From Chloranthus sessilifolius (Eukaryota; Streptophyta; Magnoliopsida; Chloranthales; Chloranthaceae), in contig CM037590.1 in NCBI GenBank assembly GCA_021018995.1, forward strand, positions 64,575,597 through 64,639,596: a DNA stretch of 64,000 nt, given 5' to 3'. The notes under the pieces are model-generated. The model was not told the origin of the DNA. It saw only the letters and a program-made list of their open reading frames with translations, and did no database searches. This document shows, piece after piece, positions 11,694-23,790 of the stretch; the stretch's first letter is position 1, and the number at the start of each line of letters is the position of its first letter. The translations under genes and the position numbers were made by a program.

Positions 11694-11814
11694 TTCATTG
11701 AAATAATAACGGGTACTGGTCGCAAATCTCCTCTTCACGCTCCCAAGTAGCTTCCTCTTTAGAATGGTTCTTCCATTGGACTAGCACTAAGGGAATCCAT
11801 TTTATACACAATAC
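11694..11814 (-). pseudogene. Chromodomain of element G
   Basis: The minus-strand translation reads WIPLVLVQWKNHSKEEATW followed by EREEEICDQYP, a C-terminal chromodomain of the type fused to integrase in chromoviruses. There it directs insertion to particular chromatin. An in-frame TAG just before VLCIKW separates it from the integrase frame that ends at 11815. This domain, with the initiator-Met primer site and long LTRs, places G in the Tekay/Del-like group. Confidence 0.85.
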
Positions 11815-13281
11815 CTATTCAGTTCGATCTAAAATTTGCATTGGTTTTTCTACAACTGTCAAATTTTCGTAGACTTCAACCGGTGGTGCATCGAGTATAT
11901 GAGTCAGATCCCTCACGTATTTTCGTGGCATGGAAACGTGAAATATGTCGTGTACTCTATCAAGTTGCAGGGGTAAAGTGACCCTATATGCAACTTCGCC
12001 AACTCTCCCCAATACTTCAAATGATCCAATGTAGCGGGGACTTAGCTTCCCACGCTTCACAAAACGCATTACACCCTTCATTGGTGAAATTTTCACAAAT
12101 ACGTGATCTCCCACTTGAAAATCCACGCTTATTCTCTTGATATCGGCATAACTCTTCTGCCGACTCTGAGCTATCTTAATTATTTCTCGAATGATGCAAA
12201 CAGCTGCAACATTTCTCTTGATCACTTCCAGTCCTAATATAAATTTCTCGCCGGACTCTTTCCAATTGTTCAGAGATGTACACCTCCATCCATATAGCGC
12301 TTCATACGGAGCCATCCCAATGCTCTGTTGAAAACTATTATTGTACACGAATTCAATCAACGGTAGATGCTGATCCCATGATCCCTGAAAATCAATCATG
12401 CATGCTCTAAGCATATCTTCAATGATTTGATTTACTCTCTCCGTCTGGCCATCGGTTTATGGATGGAATGCTGAACTAAAGTCCAATTTCATGCCCATGC
12501 CTTCTTGGAATCTTTGCTAAAATATAGAGGTATGTAACAAGTTATGATCCGAAATGATGCTTGTCGGAATACCGTGTAGTCGGACAATTTCTCTCATATA
12601 TAAATCCGCCAGTTTGCTTGTCGTATATGTTGTGTTGTAGGGCAGAAAATGTGCTAACTTTGTTAGTCGATTGACGACTGCCCATATAGCATTGTGGTGC
12701 TTCACCATCCTTAGTAATCCTACAATAAAGTCCATAGAGATTGACTCCCATTTCCACTCAGGTATTGCCAGAGGTTGCAATAGACCTGCTGGGTGTCTAT
12801 GATCCACCTTTACTTGCTAACATACCAAACATTTAGAAACATACTCTATGATATCTTTCTTCAATCCTCTCCACCAATAATTGTTCCTCAAATCCTGGTA
12901 CATCTTGGTACCACCAGGATGAATTACATATTTGGACCTATGGGCTTCATCCAAAATTGTTTGCCGCAGATCGGCATCAATCGGGATGCATAGACGTCCT
13001 CAGAATAGTAATGATCCATCTTCCTTAATAGAAAAGTCTACGCTGGTGTCGTCTATCACTCCTTGCCTGATCTTTAACAATTCGGCATCTTTCATCTGAA
13101 GTTCATAGATGCGGCAAAAAATTATTGGTCTGATCATGATGTTAGCTAACAATGCACCAGAAAGTTTCATCTCGATGTTCTTATCATACAAGGAAATGTC
13201 TTCTAACAATCTCCAGCGATGGAGTCTCGCAATAAGACCAGGTAACTGAGCCGAGTTCTTCAGATTCAAAGCATCTGCCAC
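11815..13281 (-). pseudogene. Integrase of element G
   Basis: Three open pieces (13281-13000, 12807-12517, 12414-11815) cover integrase in order. The catalytic acidic residues are visible: D in SMDFIVGL, D in IISDHN (the usual R after SD is lost) and E in QTERVNQIIEDM, which sits in the gap near 12440. The C-terminal GPY-type region reads LSPRYIGSFEVLGRVGEVAY and ends HDIFHVSMPRKYV. Stops and frameshifts lie near 12480 and 12990. Confidence 0.9.
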
Positions 13282-13305
13282 GATGTTTGCTTTACAGGGG
13301 TGATA

Positions 13306-13730
13306 CTAAATATAACAGTCGTAGTCCTTGAGAAATTCAATCCACCTCCGTTGCCTCATATTTAAATCTTTCTGCGTAAACAAGTACTTGAGGCTTTTAT
13401 GGTCTGTGAAAATCTCGAAGGTTTCATTATACAGGTAGTGTCTCCAGATTTTAAGTGCAAAGATCACAGCGGCTAGCTCAAGATCATGTGTTGGATAGTT
13501 CTTCTCATGTTTTTTTAACTGTCTTGACTCGTAAGGTATAACCTTCTTATTCTGATTGAGCACAAAACCCAACCCCCTGTACGACGCATCACTATAAACT
13601 ACGAACCCCCCACTGCCTGATGGAATTGCGTGTACTAGTGCGAAGGTAAGTCGTTTCTTCAATTCTTGAAAACTCTCTTCACATGCACTGGTCCACTCAA
13701 ATTTAACATCCTTTCTTGTAAGTCACATGA
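13306..13730 (-). pseudogene. RNase H of element G
   Basis: The open piece 13662-13306 shows the gypsy RNase H landmarks [32 protein letters not shown] and [10 protein letters not shown], with catalytic D, E and D in place. It degrades the RNA strand during reverse transcription. It is separated from the RT piece by a frameshift or stop near 13700. Confidence 0.9.
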
Positions 13731-13827
13731 GCGGTCCTGAAATTTTAGAAAATCCTTCCACAAATCTTCAGTAATACATAGCTAGACTAAGGAAACTGCG
13801 AATCTCAGGCATAGACTTTGGTTGTTC

Positions 13828-14618
13828 TCAATCTACTATTGCCTCAATCTTTGTTGGATCAACTGTCACACCTGCTTCCGAAACTATATGGCCTAGAAAG
13901 CTCACTTTCTCCAACCAAAACTCACACTTACTGCGTTTGGTGTACAACTGATGCTCACGTAGTGTCTGTAATGCAATGCGTAAGTGTTGCTCGTGTTCTT
14001 CTCTGGACCTTGAATAAATGAGAATGTCGTCCACGAACACCACTACGCCCGTATCAAGGTGTGGCCTAAACACCCTATTCATAAGATCCATAAATGAAGA
14101 GGGTGCATTCATCAAGCCAAAAGGCATTACAAGAAACTCATAATGCCCATATCTAGTTCTGAATGCAGTCTTCTGAATATCTTTGACCTTCACTTTCAGC
14201 TGATGATACCCCAATCTCAAATCGATCTTTATATAGAACTTCCCCCCTTGCAACTGAACAAATAGATCATCAATCCTGGGTAAGGGTACTTGTTCTTGAT
14301 CATCAACTTGTTCAACTAGCGAGAGTCGATGTAAAGTCTCATCGACCCATCCTTCTTCTTAACAAACAAGACAGGTGCTCCCCAAGGAGACATACTAGGT
14401 CTTATGAATCCCTTGTCTAATAGCTCTTGTAATTGCTCCTTTAACTCTTTCAACTCAGCAGGAGCCAATCGGTAAGGAGCTTTAGATACCGGCTCTATGC
14501 TTGGAGCTAAGTCAATTGAAAATTCAATCTCCCGATCTGATGGTAATCTCGATAAGTCATCGGGAAACACATCCTCAAACTCGCAAGCAACTGGGATATC
14601 AGTGATGACATTCTTCAC
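13828..14618 (-). pseudogene. Reverse transcriptase of element G
   Basis: The N-terminal part (14618-14316) contains [17 protein letters not shown] and the fingers motif [16 protein letters not shown]. The palm (14253-13828) contains [23 protein letters not shown] and the catalytic FVDDILIYS. The two pieces are in different frames, with the break near 14300. All metal-binding aspartates are present. It copies element RNA to DNA. Confidence 0.92.
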
Positions 14619-14624
14619 TTTCCT

Positions 14625-15118
14625 TTATTCTTGTAGAAACGCTAGGTATCCTTTGCACCCATTCTTCATCATTCGTTTAGCTCGTACTGCGGAGATGATT
14701 GGTACAATCTTACCTTTGTCACCTACAAATCGGAATGACTTCTGCTTCTGTGGACGAAAACTAACGACTTTTTGTAGGCAATCAACGCTTGCATGATAAG
14801 CGGATACCCAATTTAGGCCAAAGATCACATCAAATCCTTGCATATTCAATAAGATGAGATCTGTCATCGTCTCTTGATCTTCTACTTGTACAATAATCAA
14901 CCGGCAACACGTGTTTGTAGTCACCGTTCTTCTCGTAGGAACTGACACATCCACAATGAACTCCAATTCCTCTGGAACAACTCCCAATCTTTTTGCAAAC
15001 TTTGGGTCACAAACGAGTGGGTAGACCTTGGGTCTATCAGAACTCGTGCATCACAATGGTCACCGTCATTTTCTTTATATAACAGTAATGTACCTATATT
15101 AAGACACATATTAGACAT
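14625..15118 (-). pseudogene. Aspartic protease region of element G
   Basis: The minus-strand translation from 15118 includes RVLIDPRSTHSFVTQ, where the family usually has a D-S-G triad. Here the residues after the catalytic Asp are mutated to P and R, so the protease is probably inactive. A frameshift near 14985 leads into 14987-14625, with IFGLNWVSAYHASVDC, the flap and linker part before RT. Confidence 0.8.
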
Positions 15119-15224
15119 TCAGGCATGCATGACAAAAATTGAACAGTCGTAGAACAAAATCTATAAGATCATCTTATTTATGCACTTTCTTTATCTAGAA
15201 GTAATTAAATCAACTTGAACATAA

Positions 15225-16523
15225 CTAGACAATTATACCTTGAATAACATCGTTACTTGCCCGAGCATCTTCAGCAGTTACTACAAAAGCACGGCCTTGT
15301 ACGGTAGGTCTTGGAGATCGTGTAGGCCCATGTGCGGTAGCAGAAGAAACCGTACTTTCTATTCTCAATTTTGGGCAGTCTTGGATCATATGGCCCATCT
15401 TTCCACATTTAAAACATCCCCCCATGTCTTGCCTATAATCGGAGGTTTTATGGGATTTGCCACAACGAGCACACTTGACTTGAGGACTAGACGATGCCGC
15501 TCTCGAGGATCCCTGAGTAACTGATGCTCCAGACATCTGAGTCTCAGCAGGGCCCTCGATACGGAAAAGTCTCACGGGAGTAAATGCTATGGGCCTATGA
15601 TCATTCGTATAGGCAGATTGTCTTGAAACTAGAGCTGGTGCTGTAATCCTCGACTTTTTGTTCCCCGAGTCGTAGTCACTTTCTCTCCCTTGACCTACTT
15701 TATTTTTGCTATGTAGTTCACACCTCTTGTACATGTTATTTATATCTCTCTCCGTCACAATGGCCTTTCCCATCACCTCGGCGTAGGTTTCTGGCTCAAA
15801 CATCAATACTCTATCCTTTTCATTTTGCTTCAAGCCTTCATCTCCTCAGTGGCAACTAATTCTGGTGCAAATCTCGATAAACATGTAAATTCATTACCAT
15901 ACTCTCGTATGGTCATGTTCTCCTGCTCCAAGTTAGCAAAATCCTTCTTCAGTTGATTCCTCACTTGCTTGGGGAAATACTCTTTATTAAATACTCGGAC
16001 AAACTCCATCCAAGTCCATGGGTCGTGAAGACCTTCAACTTCTCTCTTTCTCAATACTGATTTCCACCACGAATCGACATCACCCTCAAGTTGGAAGGAA
16101 GCCCAACCAACTCTCATTTTCAGTGCTCTGGAGTCTCTCTAGCAACTTCTCCACTTGATTTAGCCATTTTTTCACCTCTAGCGGATCCGTCTATCCGTGG
16201 AAACTCGGAGGTCTCAATCTCCTAAAGTCCACAAACGATGATGGCAAAAGTGCTGGCGGAGGTGATGTTGGTGGTTGCTGATGGGTCACATTATTTGCTG
16301 CGGCCAACAGTGTCGTCTGCTCAGCCAACAATGCCATCTGCTCGGTCATGGCAACGGCCATTGCATCCATGGCATGCGCCATCCTATCTGTTGCCTCGTC
16401 CTTATGACCTCTCTCATTAGGAGGGTGTCTTTGATCCCTACCTGAACCTGAAGGGATGTCATCGATACTCCTCAAGGTCCTATGACGACCTCCTCTAGAT
16501 CGTCCTATATCTCTCTGGTCCAT
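15225..16523 (-). pseudogene. Gag of element G with zinc knuckle
   Basis: The ATG at 16523 opens a 110-codon piece rich in Arg and Ser, then Ala/Met (MDQRDIGRSRGG...). Capsid-type sequence follows at 16117-15830 (FVRVFNKEYFPKQVRNQLKK) and a C-terminal piece at 15833-15225. The last contains the canonical nucleic-acid-binding knuckle CFKCGKMGHMIQDC, preceded by a partial CARCGKSHKT knuckle. The three pieces are in different frames or separated by stops. It is the structural protein packaging the element RNA. Confidence 0.9.
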
Positions 16524-16634
16524 CTTAATCTGTTATAATGAAATAAAAGTCTCATTAACAGACGGTCCTTATAATCCAACAAAATCTCAAATCTCTAACC
16601 AATCTAAGACGTGTTAGAAGTCTCTAAAGCCGGA

Positions 16635-16646
16635 GCTCTGATACCA
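16635..16646 (-). other. Primer-binding site of element G
   Basis: On the minus strand TGGTATCAGAGC follows the 5' LTR after two bases. It matches the 3' end complement of initiator methionine tRNA, the usual primer of chromodomain gypsy elements, and fixes the element orientation as minus. Confidence 0.93.
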
Positions 16647-16648
16647 AC

Positions 16649-18992
16649 TGTGACAGCCCGGGTTTCCTAACCATGAGACCCGGGCCGTCGGGTCGCGCAA
16701 AGGCCAATTCCCGAACAGAACACTTGGCACATCCACACGCAAAGCGAAAATAAAGCGAAAACCATAACTAAAACTCATATGCAAAATAGATCTTCAATTC
16801 TATATCTCAAAATCTTAAAATAACGGTTCTAATTTCATGCAAAAACCCATGGAAGGAAGAACCAAAAAGAACCACTGGTGATGGCCGACCATCACCGAAA
16901 CATGGTTCACCAAAACAATACAATTATCTAAAAGAATTATATTGGTTACATACAAAACCCATGAACTAAACCAAAACTCCAAAGTCGGACCTACCCGTGC
17001 TTTACACACACAAAATAGTTCTCTGGAGGAGGCTCTATCTCCTCTTCCAAAGGCACGTACTCGGAGTCCTTGTCTTGGTCCTCCGTGCCTAAATCTTTTC
17101 CTGTACCTGTGACGTATTGTCGAGGAATGAGCTTCATCTAAGCTCAGTAAGGAAAAACTACTAGCATGCATATTTCATCAACCACATATACCTCATGACA
17201 TAATAAAAATAGAGTTTTCTGATAAAGATGCACAGTTGCAAAGATAATTGCATGAAACACAAAGATAATTCCTTGTTTGGCCACCTTAACACATGCACAT
17301 GTATTTTCATCATAGCACAAGAAAAGAAACTTAAAAGTGCTTTACTTAATTTATCCTTTGAGTGACTATAGCCTCGAGCCCCCGATGGAATACCTACTAT
17401 CGTCATTCACATGAACCATTTATCACATAATGCCCAAGGTCCTGAAAAGATAGACACTTGTACTGAACACGATTATCGTTGGCCAGTAGAATTCACAAGA
17501 TCACACAAGATCGCAAAGGGTGTACGGATATCCCACCATACCGGTCACGAATATCCCGCCACGTCGGTCACGGGTATACCGCCGCATCGGTTGGATATTC
17601 ACATATAAACCTTAAAGCAAGGTGCATACATATAGTTATCACCGTGTGATGTCCTAAGTATAGTTAAGTTGGAAAGTTTAAAGCCGAAGCACAATCTTTC
17701 ACGCGCACATATCGAAATGAATCACAAAGGATTCCACATGGTAGCACATTGCTAAAATAAAGCTTGAGAGGTTTCCTCATCACAATGCATTCTCTAAATC
17801 ACACATGCACACGAACACATTCATACTTATTTGATGACAAAACTTATCATGTCATAACACACATGCCAATGGTATCGAATATACATGGTGTAGGAATTTC
17901 CCTACCTCAACCCGAAGTCACAAGCGAAGTCTTTTAACATGATCTAGCCTCAACCTCTCACAAGCACAAGGTCAACCTCACATAAATTCACAATTCACAT
18001 GTTAGAAATGACAGGAAATAGACAGATATAAGATCTCCTCACAATCCCTCAGACAAAACACAACGAATTCTTGAATCTGGTAAATTTGATGGATCGATTC
18101 CCTATTTTGACCGATCGAAATCCAAATTTGATCGATCAAAATATTTTCGATCGGTTGAATCCCATAGAATCCAAAGTCTGGCACTACAATCTCTATCGAA
18201 CGATTTATAATTCGATCGATCAGATCTCAAATTCGATCGATCGAAATATTTTTCGATAGGTCGAATTCGGACAATAAAATTTCAAAATCCCTGTTATATA
18301 TGTTTCGATCGATTGAGTGTGGGACTCGTTCGATCGAAACACATTTCGATCGAACGAACTTCTCCAGAAATTGTATTCTTCTATCTCAGGTCAATTTCGA
18401 TCGATCGAATCAAATTTCAATCGATCGAAATTTACAGATTTCATCAAATCTTTGGTTTTCGCATTTCATCTCCATTCTTTCTCAAATCCATCATCTTTCC
18501 TTATACTTTTTCGATCACAATTAAACGAAAAACCTATCTAAATGTTAATTCTCAACTTAATAGGAAATTCATACCTCAATTTGTCGATCCCCCTGTTTCT
18601 ATAAGCTCACTCCAATCTAGGGTTTGAGTGGAACATGTGTGGATTAGTTTAATTCTCGATCCTTGCTTCGTGCACGGTTCACGTAATCCCCCCCATGAAA
18701 TTTCGAATCAAACCTTCACTCTCCTCTCTCCTTATCAATTCTAATCATACAAAATAAAGGGGATTGAATGCAAAGCCTTCAATGGTATTTATTGCCTTTA
18801 TAAGTAAGCCCTAGGCTTAGGTGCTAAGCTGCTACACCAAACATAAGTATATGTCACCCTCCTATGGTCCAAATACATTCTAATTTGATCTACATACACT
18901 ACTCAATGTCTTGCATGATCTCCGACGTACGAACAGTCAGACATGCGCATCAAGGAAAACTATTCAAAGGTCAAATTTTTTGAGGTATTACA
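16649..18992 (-). repeat. 5' LTR of element G
   Basis: A 2344-bp repeat of 6741-9017. On the minus strand it begins TGTAATACCTCAAAAAATT and ends GGGCTGTCACA. CGATCGATCG-type palindromes cluster at 18080-18440. The end sequences and the internal order match the solo LTR at 51330-54979, showing that they belong to one superfamily. Confidence 0.93.
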
Positions 18993-19880
18993 AAAAATAT
19001 ATATATAAACAAATTAAATAATTGTTTATTAGTTTATAAAGATGCAAGGCTATGATGATATATTCTGGCCAAACTTTAGTACGACTTACCCTTTTATGGA
19101 AGTCCCCATTACACCCATGTATCCAACTTTGTTGGTTACAGAGCAGGCCTTTGCCTCTCAGTGGTACAATGGAGGAGATTCCTATAATTCTCAGTGAGAC
19201 GATTCTTATGGCTTCCCGTAGATAATTCAGCAGGGTATACCTGACCCACAATATCCTTCAAATTTCCAGTAGCCCTGCCTATCTTATATACAGTAGCCTT
19301 ATTCTCATAACGATAATGATAATGCCACCATGATGAATATCCTTCGGGATTTGCAGCAACATGCACATCATCGTTCTAAGGACTTGGCTCAGTTGTCTCA
19401 GATCTTCCAAGACCTATAGTCTTGCACTCAGTCTATCACAAATTTAGATACCCAAGTAAAGCAACTAGCCTCACTGTGGGGAAAAAGAAAGTGAGCAGAC
19501 GGTCTTGTGGACACCAACTCCTACAAGTCAGGTTGTTCAGACCTTAAGAAGTGGCCGGACTGTTGACAATAAAGTAGACATGCCTACATTAGTAGATATC
19601 CCTACTACTAAAGACAAGGAGAATAAAGCCAGAGAAGTGATCCACCCATAAGAAAAATAAAAAAAAATCAGAAAATGAAAAATATAAAAATATGGAAAAA
19701 ACTGAGGAAAAATCAATCTGTCTCTCTTGGAGACCATAAAATAAGTACCAACTTATGCATGATGTTTGAAGGAAATGTGCACACAAAAATGAAAACAGCG
19801 GAATAACATCTCACAGAAAGTTTTCTTAACCGAGCAAGTAAGCTCAGTCTTGCAGGCTAGGACCCCGCCTAAGCTTAAGA
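18993..19880 (+). pseudogene. Gag remnant of Athila element F
   Basis: The plus strand carries broken Athila gag C-terminal sequence with pieces such as PYPSNFQ and LRDLQQHAHHRSKDLAQLSQIFQDL in alternate frames. An Asn/Asp/Lys-rich linker follows toward the protease. Stops are frequent and no frame stays open for 100 codons. The beginning of gag was presumably lost or lies beyond recognition near the G insertion. Confidence 0.6.
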
Positions 19881-20499
19881 ATCCTGGAGTGCCTACTATT
19901 CCATGTATCTTTGGAAATCACGCGATAAACAAAGCACTCTTGGATCTAGGAGCAAGTGTGAATTTGCTGCATTTTTAGTGTATGAAAAACTGAGACTTGG
20001 AGAAATGAGACCTATGTCAATAACTCTTCAGTTAGCTGACAGACCAGAAAGGAGACCGGTAGGAATCATTGAAGATGTAATGGTTGGGGTTGACAAATTT
20101 GTGTTCCTTATAGATTTCATAGTATTAGACATGGAACCCAGTTCGAAATCACCAACACAAACCCCCATCATACTCGGTAGACCACTTTTGGCCATGGCCA
20201 ATGCTTGCATTAATTATAAAATCGAGGTGATGGAAGTTTCTTTTGGTGATATGTGAATTCAATTGAATGTCTTTTCAGCAGCCAACCAAATGGCTTCGAT
20301 TGATGATGAGGAGTGCTTCAGTGTTGATGAAATTGAAGAACTAGTAGAAGAAGCATTACCTCTAATTTTATCCAAAGATGTGCTTCCGGTTGCATTATTG
20401 TACCCAGATTTGGAAGGGATTGAACCCCAATCTGAAAAAAAGACTTACATGTTGAATTCCACCTTTGAGATTCTGAATCACGAAGTTGGAAGCCGGTGA
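19881..20499 (+). pseudogene. Aspartic protease of Athila element F
   Basis: The translation reads VPTIPCIFGNHAINKALLDLGASVNLL in one frame, with the Athila-type active site D-L-G-A-S. It then continues as VYEKLRLGEMRPMSITLQLADR in the next frame (19903-20256), so a frameshift lies near 19965. The end of the domain, PIILGRPLLAMANACI, is intact. A TGA at 20254 interrupts the linker, which continues open at 20263-20499 with an acidic stretch. Confidence 0.85.
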
Positions 20500-22427
20500 T
20501 AGAGCCCCTTCCCGATATTTCAAGTGAACCACTGCTACCATCCACTGAAAAAGCACCAACTTTGGACTTGAAATAACTTCCCGACACCCTTAAGTACGCT
20601 TTTCTTAGGCCCAGTAAAACTCTCCCAGTAATTATTTCATCCGCGCTTAATGAAGATCAAGAGAGTAAATTATTGACCAAACTCGTAAAATATAAACGTG
20701 CAACAGGGGCGATTGCCGCGGACCTAAAAGGGCTTGATCCTTCAATCTGCATGCACCATATTCACTTGGAGGACAATGCCAAGACCTCACGGGAGAGTTA
20801 GCAACGATTGAACCAAAATATGAGGGAAGTAGTTCAAAAGGAAATCGTGAAACTCCTTGACGCAAGCATTATTTACCTGATTTCCAATAGTGAGTGGATT
20901 AGTCCCACTCAAGTAGTCCTAAAGAAATTTGGGATTACAGTTAAAGAAAATACAGCCGGTGAACTAGTACCCTTGTGTGAAACTACTGGCTGGCATGTAT
21001 GTATAGACTATAGGAAACTTAACTCTATGACCCGTAAAGATCATTTCCCATTACCATTCATTGATCAAATTCTGGAAAAACTAGCGGGTCAAGAATATTT
21101 TTACTTTCTGGATGGATATTCTGGTTACAATCAAGTCCCGATGTACCCAGAAGATCAAGAAAAGACCACTTACATATGCCCCTTTGAAACGTTTGCATAT
21201 CGCCGTATGCCCTTTGGACTATGCAACACACCTGTAATATTTCAAAGATGCATGATGGCAATCTTTTCTGATATGATAGAAAGGTTCTTGGAGGTATTTA
21301 TGGACGATTTTTCTGTATTCTGTCAAACCTTTGATTCCTGTCTTGAACACCTAGCCCTTGTCCTAGAGAGATGTGAAGAAACTAACTTAGTATTGAGTTG
21401 GGAAAAGAGTCATTTTATGGTTCAGGAAGGCATAGTTTTAGGGCACATTGTATCTAAAAGAGGAATAGAAGTTGACAGGGCCGAAATTGATATAATAGCG
21501 AATCTGCCATCACCCAATTCGGTACGACAAATTTGTTCCTTTCTTGGCCATGCCGGTTTCTACCGCCGTTTTATTAAAGATTTTTCAAAAATCTCAGGAC
21601 CTCTGTGCCACTTGTTAGCTAAAGATGTACCTTTTGATTTCGATACTGCCTGTCTTGGCGCATCTAATAAGCTTAAGGCCCTTCTCTCTTCTGCACCAAT
21701 TATTCAATCACCTGATTATTCCTTACCTTTTGAAGTAATGTGCGATGCTTCTGATTATGCAATAGGTGTTGTTTTGGGGCAACGGAAGGATAAGATCCCT
21801 CATGTAATTTATTATGCGAGTCGGACCTTAATCGAAGCTCAAGTTAACTATACTACAACTAAGAAAGAGCTTCTTGTTGTTGTCTTTGCACTGGATAAAT
21901 TTTGACCATACCTATTGGGATCAAAGATCGTCATCTTCTCGGACCATTCTGTACTGAAGTATTTACTGGCTAAAAAGGACGCCAAACCAAGACTAATACG
22001 ATGGATTCCTCTTTTGCAGGAATTTAATTTTACGATCAAGGATAAGAAGGGAGTTGAAAATATGGTGGCTGATCATCTCTCAAGAATTGAAATACCAAGA
22101 ACCATTTGTACAGAATTTCTGCATGATACCTTTCCTGACGAGCAACTTTTCACCATTCAAACCATTGTACCATGGTATGCAAACATTGTCAATTATCTGG
22201 CCATAGGTAGGATCCCCCCAAATTGGTCAAAAGAAGATAGATATATTTTCTTTTCAAATGTTAAGTACTATATATGGGAGGATCCGGATTTATTTAAAAT
22301 ATACCCTGACCAAATAATAAGGAAATGTATCTCCGATAGTGACACCCACAATATTCTAAAATTTTACCATACTTACACTTGTGGGGGCCACTTTGGAGGA
22401 AAGAAAACCCCTGCCAAGGTGCTATAA
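20500..22427 (+). pseudogene. Reverse transcriptase and RNase H of Athila element F
   Basis: A long frame from 20808 to 22427 is broken only by one TGA at 21903, at a position where Arg is expected. RT shows YRKLNSMTRKDHFPLPFID, LDGYSGYNQV, MPFGLCNTPVIFQRCM and the catalytic VFMDDFSVF. RNase H shows MCDASDYAIGVVLGQ, TTTKKELLVVVFALDKF and FSDHSVLKYLLAKKDA. Upstream (20500-20807) the N-terminal RT part is scrambled by frameshifts. This is the best preserved polymerase in the window. Confidence 0.92.
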
Positions 22428-22606
22428 TGCAGATTTTATTGGCCAACACTATTCAAGGATACTCAACACTTTTGTCATGCCTATGAACGTTGTCAAAAGT
22501 CAGGAGCTATGTCCCGAAGAAATATGATGCCATTGCAACCAATCTTGGTTGCAGAACCTTTTGACATATGGGACATAAACTTCATGGGTCCTTTTCTACC
22601 TTCTTT

Positions 22607-22649
<43 letters not shown>

Positions 22650-23480
22650 TTGTAGTTGTTGATTACGTTTCAAAATGGGTAGAAGCAGCAGCCACAAGGA
22701 CAAATGATCAAAAGGTGGTAGTCTCATTTATCAGAGAAAATATATTTGTTCGGTTTGGAACCCCACATGGTATCATAAGTGATGGGGATAGTCATTTTTG
22801 TAATAGATATTTTGGAAGTTTGCTTAAGAAATATGGTGTTACACAAAATCGCAACCCCCTATCATCCGCAAACTAGTGAGCAAGTTGAGGTTTCTAACAG
22901 AGAAATAAAGAAAATATTAGAATGGATTGTTCGCCCTAATAGAAAAGACTGGTCTATAAGATTAAATGATGCTCTGTGGGCATATAGGATGGCTCATAAG
23001 ACTCTCATTGGAATGTCACCTTTCCGACTGGTGTCTGGTAAGGATTGTCATTTACTTGTGGAATTAGAACATAGAGCCCTTTGGGCTATCAAAGCACTTA
23101 ATTTTGAATTGACAACATTAGGAGAGCAACAGAAACTCAAACTCAATGAGCTCGAGGAAATTCAAAATGATGCTTATCAAAATGCTCGAATCTATAAGGT
23201 CAAAACTAAGGCACTCCATGATAAACATATTCTAAGAAAAAGCTTTGAGCTTGATCAACTAGCTTTGTTGTATAATTCAAGGTTAAAGTTATTCCCATGA
23301 AAATTACGAAGTCGTTAGGATGGGTCCTACATAGTTATAGAAATATTCCCTCATGGGGCTGCCACTATCAGAGATCCCAAGGACAATCGTACATTCAAGG
23401 TTAATGGACAGCGACTTAAACTGATGATATCATTAGAAGAAAAAGGGATGGTAATGACACTGACATTAAAAGACCCAGAA
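22428..23480 (+). pseudogene. Integrase of Athila element F, split by a TA microsatellite
   Basis: The region continues from the RNase H frame with HAYERCQKSGAMSRRNMMPL and reaches PSFGY at 22610. A (TA)19 tract (22611-22648) follows, and then LVVVDYVSKWVEAAATRTND in another frame. A further frameshift near 22855 leads into [21 protein letters not shown]. Catalytic residues D (VVVDYV), D (IISDGDSHF) and E (EQVEVSN) are all present. The C-terminal GPY-like part, GAATIRDPKDN, lies in broken frames near 23340-23440. Confidence 0.88.
22611..22648 (+). repeat. (TA)19 microsatellite inside integrase
   Basis: A perfect 38-base TA run encodes alternating Tyr and Ile. The upstream and downstream integrase frames are offset by two bases across it, exactly one repeat unit. 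Confidence 0.97.
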
Positions 23481-23790
23481 TATTACTGACAAACGCAGGA
23501 AGCAATGTCGAGCTACCGACTCATCCGTAGCACTTTTGTAATTTTTGTTAAGCTTAGGAATTTGTAGCATGGATTATGAAAAATCGTAGTGATTATGATT
23601 TCCCATACCTTTCATATAATTGTAGCGATTATGATTACTAAATAAAAGCATTAATTACATCGCGTATCTTACTACCATATAGGCACGACCTCTGATAATG
23701 AAAGAGTTGGTTTAATTGAAGCTTCGTAGACACGTTTCGCTCCATTAATAGGTATACCAACCGATTGAATCCCTCAATGCCAGCCATAAC
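23481..23790 (+). other. Post-pol remnant of element F
   Basis: AT-rich non-coding sequence follows the Athila integrase. It contains a loosely repeated GTAGCGATTATGATT word (near 23580-23640) and is cut by the LTR of element A at 23791. Confidence 0.5.

Larger units (their letters stand above)
6741..18992 (-). mobile_element. Complete chromodomain Ty3/gypsy element G (Tekay/Del-like)
   Basis: A 12.25-kb element on the minus strand, inserted in the leader of F. Its order on the minus strand is 5' LTR (16649-18992), primer site (16635-16646), gag, protease, RT, RNase H, integrase, chromodomain, an extra ORF, polypurine tract (9018-9032) and 3' LTR (6741-9017). LTR borders are TGTAATA...CTGTCACA on the minus strand. 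The flanks are both A-runs, giving an AAAAA-type target duplication. The two LTRs differ at roughly one base in ten by eye over the first 300 bp, mostly transitions, so the insertion is not recent. All coding segments carry stops or frameshifts. Confidence 0.93.
4897..23790 (+). mobile_element. Athila-type Ty3/gypsy element F (interrupted, 3' end lost)
   Basis: The element comprises the 5' LTR (4897-6491), primer site, leader, then the 12.25-kb insertion of G. Gag remnant, protease, RT, RNase H and integrase follow to about 23480. Its post-pol region is cut at 23790 by the LTR of Tat element A. Its DLGAS protease motif, FMDD-type RT motif and primer site mark it as Athila. No env-like region or 3' LTR is found. 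Confidence 0.88.

Noticed and set aside
16635..16646. Possible tRNA gene
   Set aside because: Only a 12-base match to the initiator-Met tRNA 3' end is present, as expected for a primer-binding site; no cloverleaf is seen.
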